Assembly: GCF_020741395.1 (NCBI RefSeq)
Contig: NZ_DYZA01000195.1
Location: forward strand, 1-8,096
Direction: 5' to 3'
Length of the DNA stretch: 8,096 nt
Origin: Mailhella massiliensis
GTDB taxonomy: Bacteria > Desulfobacterota > Desulfovibrionia > Desulfovibrionales > Desulfovibrionaceae
In this document: piece by piece, positions 6,312 to 8,096 of the stretch
Layout of the letters: each line of letters opens with the position of its first letter
How positions within the stretch are numbered: position 1 is the first letter of the stretch
Program-made: the position numbers and the translations under genes
Notes under the pieces: generated by a model
Told to the model about the DNA's origin: nothing
The model's input: only the letters and a program-made list of their open reading frames with translations
The model's database searches: none

Positions 6312-6761
6312 AAACGGAGCTTTCCTGAGGGTATGCAGGGGGCCTGCCTTGCGGAAGGGCGCGCGGAGGTTGGCGGAGCGTGTTGAGGCCTGATAAAAGT
6401 TTCGGAAGGCCGACGGCCCGGAAAAGCCTGCGACAGGTCGGGGAACGGGCCGGCTGCGCAGGGGCGACGGCCCCCGGAGTGAGCGGAAGGTTCGGATCGT
6501 CCGCTTGTGCGGAGCGGCCTTTCGGGCTGTCCGGGGGAGGTACCGAGACGGTGCAGGCGGTTGCGGCAAGGGGCTTCCGGGCATGGGTTCTGCCCGGGGC
6601 AGACCGCGCAAAAGGCGCAGGCGTTTCCGTGGGGCTGCGCTGTTGCCGCGCGCTTTCGGGGGCAGGGCGGGCCTTGCCGCGCGTTTTTTCGTGTTGCCCG
6701 ACTTCCGGTGCGGGGCAATTTTCAGGCGCTGTCACGGCGGCAGGGCCGCAAAGGATAGGAT
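6312..6761. other. GC-rich gap between kinase and acetyltransferase genes, no gene supported
   Basis: These 450 bases are GC-rich with no credible gene on either strand. The only structure worth noting is a possible terminator near its right end (6649-6689). The ribosome binding site of the next gene, AAGGATAGGA at 6751-6760, closes the gap. No clear promoter is visible. Confidence 0.5.
6649..6689 (+). terminator. Possible intrinsic terminator upstream of the GNAT gene
   Basis: CGCGC (6649-6653) can pair with GCGCG (6679-6683), with an inner GGCA/TGCC pairing (6661-6664, 6675-6678) and a bulge on the left arm, followed directly by six T residues (6684-6689). The stem is imperfect and lies over 330 bases after the kinase stop, so this is a weak call. 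A direct repeat TTGCCGCGCG (6643-6652, 6674-6683) overlaps it. Confidence 0.3.
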
Positions 6762-7859
6762 ATGTCGTTCTTCATTCGTAAGGCGGTAGTGGAAGACGCG
6801 CAGGCCGTGGGCCTTGTGCACGAACAGGCCTGGCGGGAAACGTATTCGCGCATGCTCCCCCCCTATGTGCTCGCTGCAAGGAGCGCGGAAAAAAGTGCGG
6901 CCATGTTCCGCCGCGGGGGCTGCCGCAATATGTTTGTTGCCGAGAGCGAAGAGGGGATTGCGGGCTTCTGCGGCTTCGGCCATTCGAGGGATGCGGGAGT
7001 TCCGGCAGGGACAGGGGAAATTTACGGTCTGTATGTGCTGAAACGCCGTCAGCGCAGGGGAATGGGCACGGCACTCATGGCAGAGGCGCTTTCCGCCCTT
7101 GCGGCGCAGGGTTTTTCCGCCGTGTTTCTGTGGGTCTTGGAGAAAAACCGCAAGGCGCGACGCTTCTATGAGAAAAACGGCTTTTCTCTCAGCGGGGAAG
7201 TCCGGAATTTTCCCGGGGAGCCGATACGGGAAATCAGGTATGTAAGGCCCCTTGATGCCGGTGTCCTATCCGGAGCGGCGCAGACCCGCGCCTTCCCGTG
7301 CGGGCAGAAGGAGCAGCGCAGGGAGAAGGCTTCCGGAGCGAATATGGCCGTATCCGTGCGGCAGGAAAGGCCGGAAGACCATGAAGCCGTGCATGCCCTT
7401 GTGCGGGAAGCGTTTGCAGAAGCGCAGCATCGCGACGGCACGGAGCAGGACCTTGTGGATGCCCTGCGGAAGGGGCGCTCCTTTGTGCCGGGGCTTTCCC
7501 TGGTGGCGGAAGTGTGCGGCTGCCTTGCCGGGCATATTCTTTTCAGCCGGGCCATGGTGGGAAGCGCGGAAGTGCTGGTGCTGGCCCCGCTTGCCGTACT
7601 GCCCCGCTTCCGGCGGCAGGGCGTGGGGAGCGCTCTGGTCCGGGAGGGGCTTGCCCGCGCGCGGGCCCTCGGCTTCTGCGGCGTGCTCGTGCTGGGGAGC
7701 GCACGGTATTATTCCCGCTTCGGCTTCCGGCCTGCCTCAGGCTTCGGCGTAGAGGTACCGGAAGGCCTGCCCGAGCCCTGCTTCCTGGCCCTGCCCCTCG
7801 GGGAAGGCGCGGTATTTCCGGCGGGCAGGGTGGCTTTTGCCGAAGAATTCGGCCTGTGA
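6762..7859 (+). CDS. Tandem GNAT N-acetyltransferase (two fused domains)
   Basis: This 365-residue cytoplasmic protein holds two GNAT folds. Domain 1 (about 1-163) begins MSFFIRKAVVEDAQAVGLVH and carries the acetyl-CoA motif LYVLKRRQRRGMGTALM (90-106), then ENGF-like KNGF (138-141) and a typical GNAT ending, IREIRYVRPL. Domain 2 (about 195-365) begins MAVSVRQERPEDHEAVHALV and carries LAVLPRFRRQGVGSALV (277-293) and YYSRFGFRPA (316-325), resembling the YhbS group. Both would bind acetyl-CoA and acetylate an amine on a small molecule or protein; substrates cannot be told. The linker (164-194) is Gly/Ala/Arg-rich and unstructured. The start at 6762 follows AAGGATAGGA. Met195 (ATG at 7344) has GGAG five bases upstream (7335-7338), so domain 2 may also be made alone. 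The fusion is continuous in frame as read; a lost stop codon or sequencing error between two former genes is the main alternative. Confidence 0.85.
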   Translation: MSFFIRKAVVEDAQAVGLVHEQAWRETYSRMLPPYVLAARSAEKSAAMFRRGGCRNMFVAESEEGIAGFCGFGHSRDAGVPAGTGEIYGLYVLKRRQRRGMGTALMAEALSALAAQGFSAVFLWVLEKNRKARRFYEKNGFSLSGEVRNFPGEPIREIRYVRPLDAGVLSGAAQTRAFPCGQKEQRREKASGANMAVSVRQERPEDHEAVHALVREAFAEAQHRDGTEQDLVDALRKGRSFVPGLSLVAEVCGCLAGHILFSRAMVGSAEVLVLAPLAVLPRFRRQGVGSALVREGLARARALGFCGVLVLGSARYYSRFGFRPASGFGVEVPEGLPEPCFLALPLGEGAVFPAGRVAFAEEFGL

Positions 7860-7998
7860 CCTCTTCCCCATGCTGCGGCGGGAAGCTTTTTCCGGCGCGG
7901 CAGGGCGCAAGCGGGGAAAGGCATGTTTTTCCGGCCGGGCTGAAGCGTCCGCCTTTGCCGCCGGAACTTCGGGCCGTCTGTGCCGTGAGCCTTGGACG

Positions 7999-8042
7999 CC
8001 CCGCCTGCCGGGGAGGACGTTTTCCCCGGGGAATCGTTTTTT
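7999..8042 (+). terminator. Possible terminator downstream of the GNAT gene
   Basis: CCCCG (7999-8003) can pair with CGGGG (8009-8013). A second palindrome, TTCCCCGGGGAA (8022-8033), is followed by six T residues (8037-8042). The two can also pair with each other in alternative ways. This region, about 140 bases after the stop codon, is the only terminator-like signal before the window ends, and it is weak. Confidence 0.22.
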
Positions 8043-8096
8043 CGTCGTGAGGGAGGGCGTTTTTCAGCCCCCGGGTTCTCTCCGGCAGGGCCTTCC

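Noticed and set aside
3501..6611. A 1036-codon open frame on the minus strand opposite the sensor kinase.
   Set aside because: It mirrors the kinase codons: high GC in third position removes stops on the opposite strand. The translation is His/Gly/Leu-rich with no recognisable domain, while the plus strand encodes a complete kinase.
7860..8096. Possible gene in the last 237 bases (frames on both strands).
   Set aside because: No start with a ribosome binding site and no recognisable protein; the frames are out-of-frame shadows of the GNAT gene or GC-driven.

Overview
The window is a GC-rich bacterial chromosome segment. It holds one small gene on the minus strand at the left edge and, on the plus strand, four intact genes and one broken transposase gene. 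Codon choice strongly favours G/C in third position. Strong Shine-Dalgarno sites, a IS200-group remnant and an orphan dCache hybrid kinase would fit a Desulfovibrionaceae-like member of the Desulfobacterota, possibly host-associated. That placement is an inference from style; no marker gene is present.

Layout. Positions 89-253 (minus) hold a 30-codon hydrophobic peptide gene with a textbook ribosome binding site and its own intrinsic terminator. Positions about 290-620 are a sharply AT-rich island. It carries a near-consensus sigma70 promoter (399-427, plus) that faces a leader of about 500 bases before a short dynamin-type GTPase (936-1955). An HD-superfamily hydrolase follows (2109-2696) and ends in a strong intrinsic terminator (2715-2746). 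Immediately behind that terminator lies an IS200-group insertion remnant (about 2750-3275). Its end hairpins are preserved, but its transposase gene has lost the catalytic HUH region and the catalytic tyrosine. After a GC-rich gap comes a membrane-bound hybrid sensor histidine kinase (3747-6311) with no partner regulator in view. After a second GC-rich gap comes a protein made of two fused GNAT acetyltransferase domains (6762-7859). The last 237 bases hold no gene I can support.

Working together. The GTPase and HD hydrolase may be one transcription unit: same strand, 153-base gap, and a strong terminator only after the second. The kinase and the double acetyltransferase each sit behind gaps of about 450 bases or more and look like independent units. 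No biosynthetic pathway, phage, CRISPR array, tRNA or rRNA was seen. I found no convincing new multi-gene system. The points most worth following are the tiny membrane peptide gene, the long structured leader, the defective IS200 element with intact ends, and the acetyltransferase fusion with an internal ribosome binding site.
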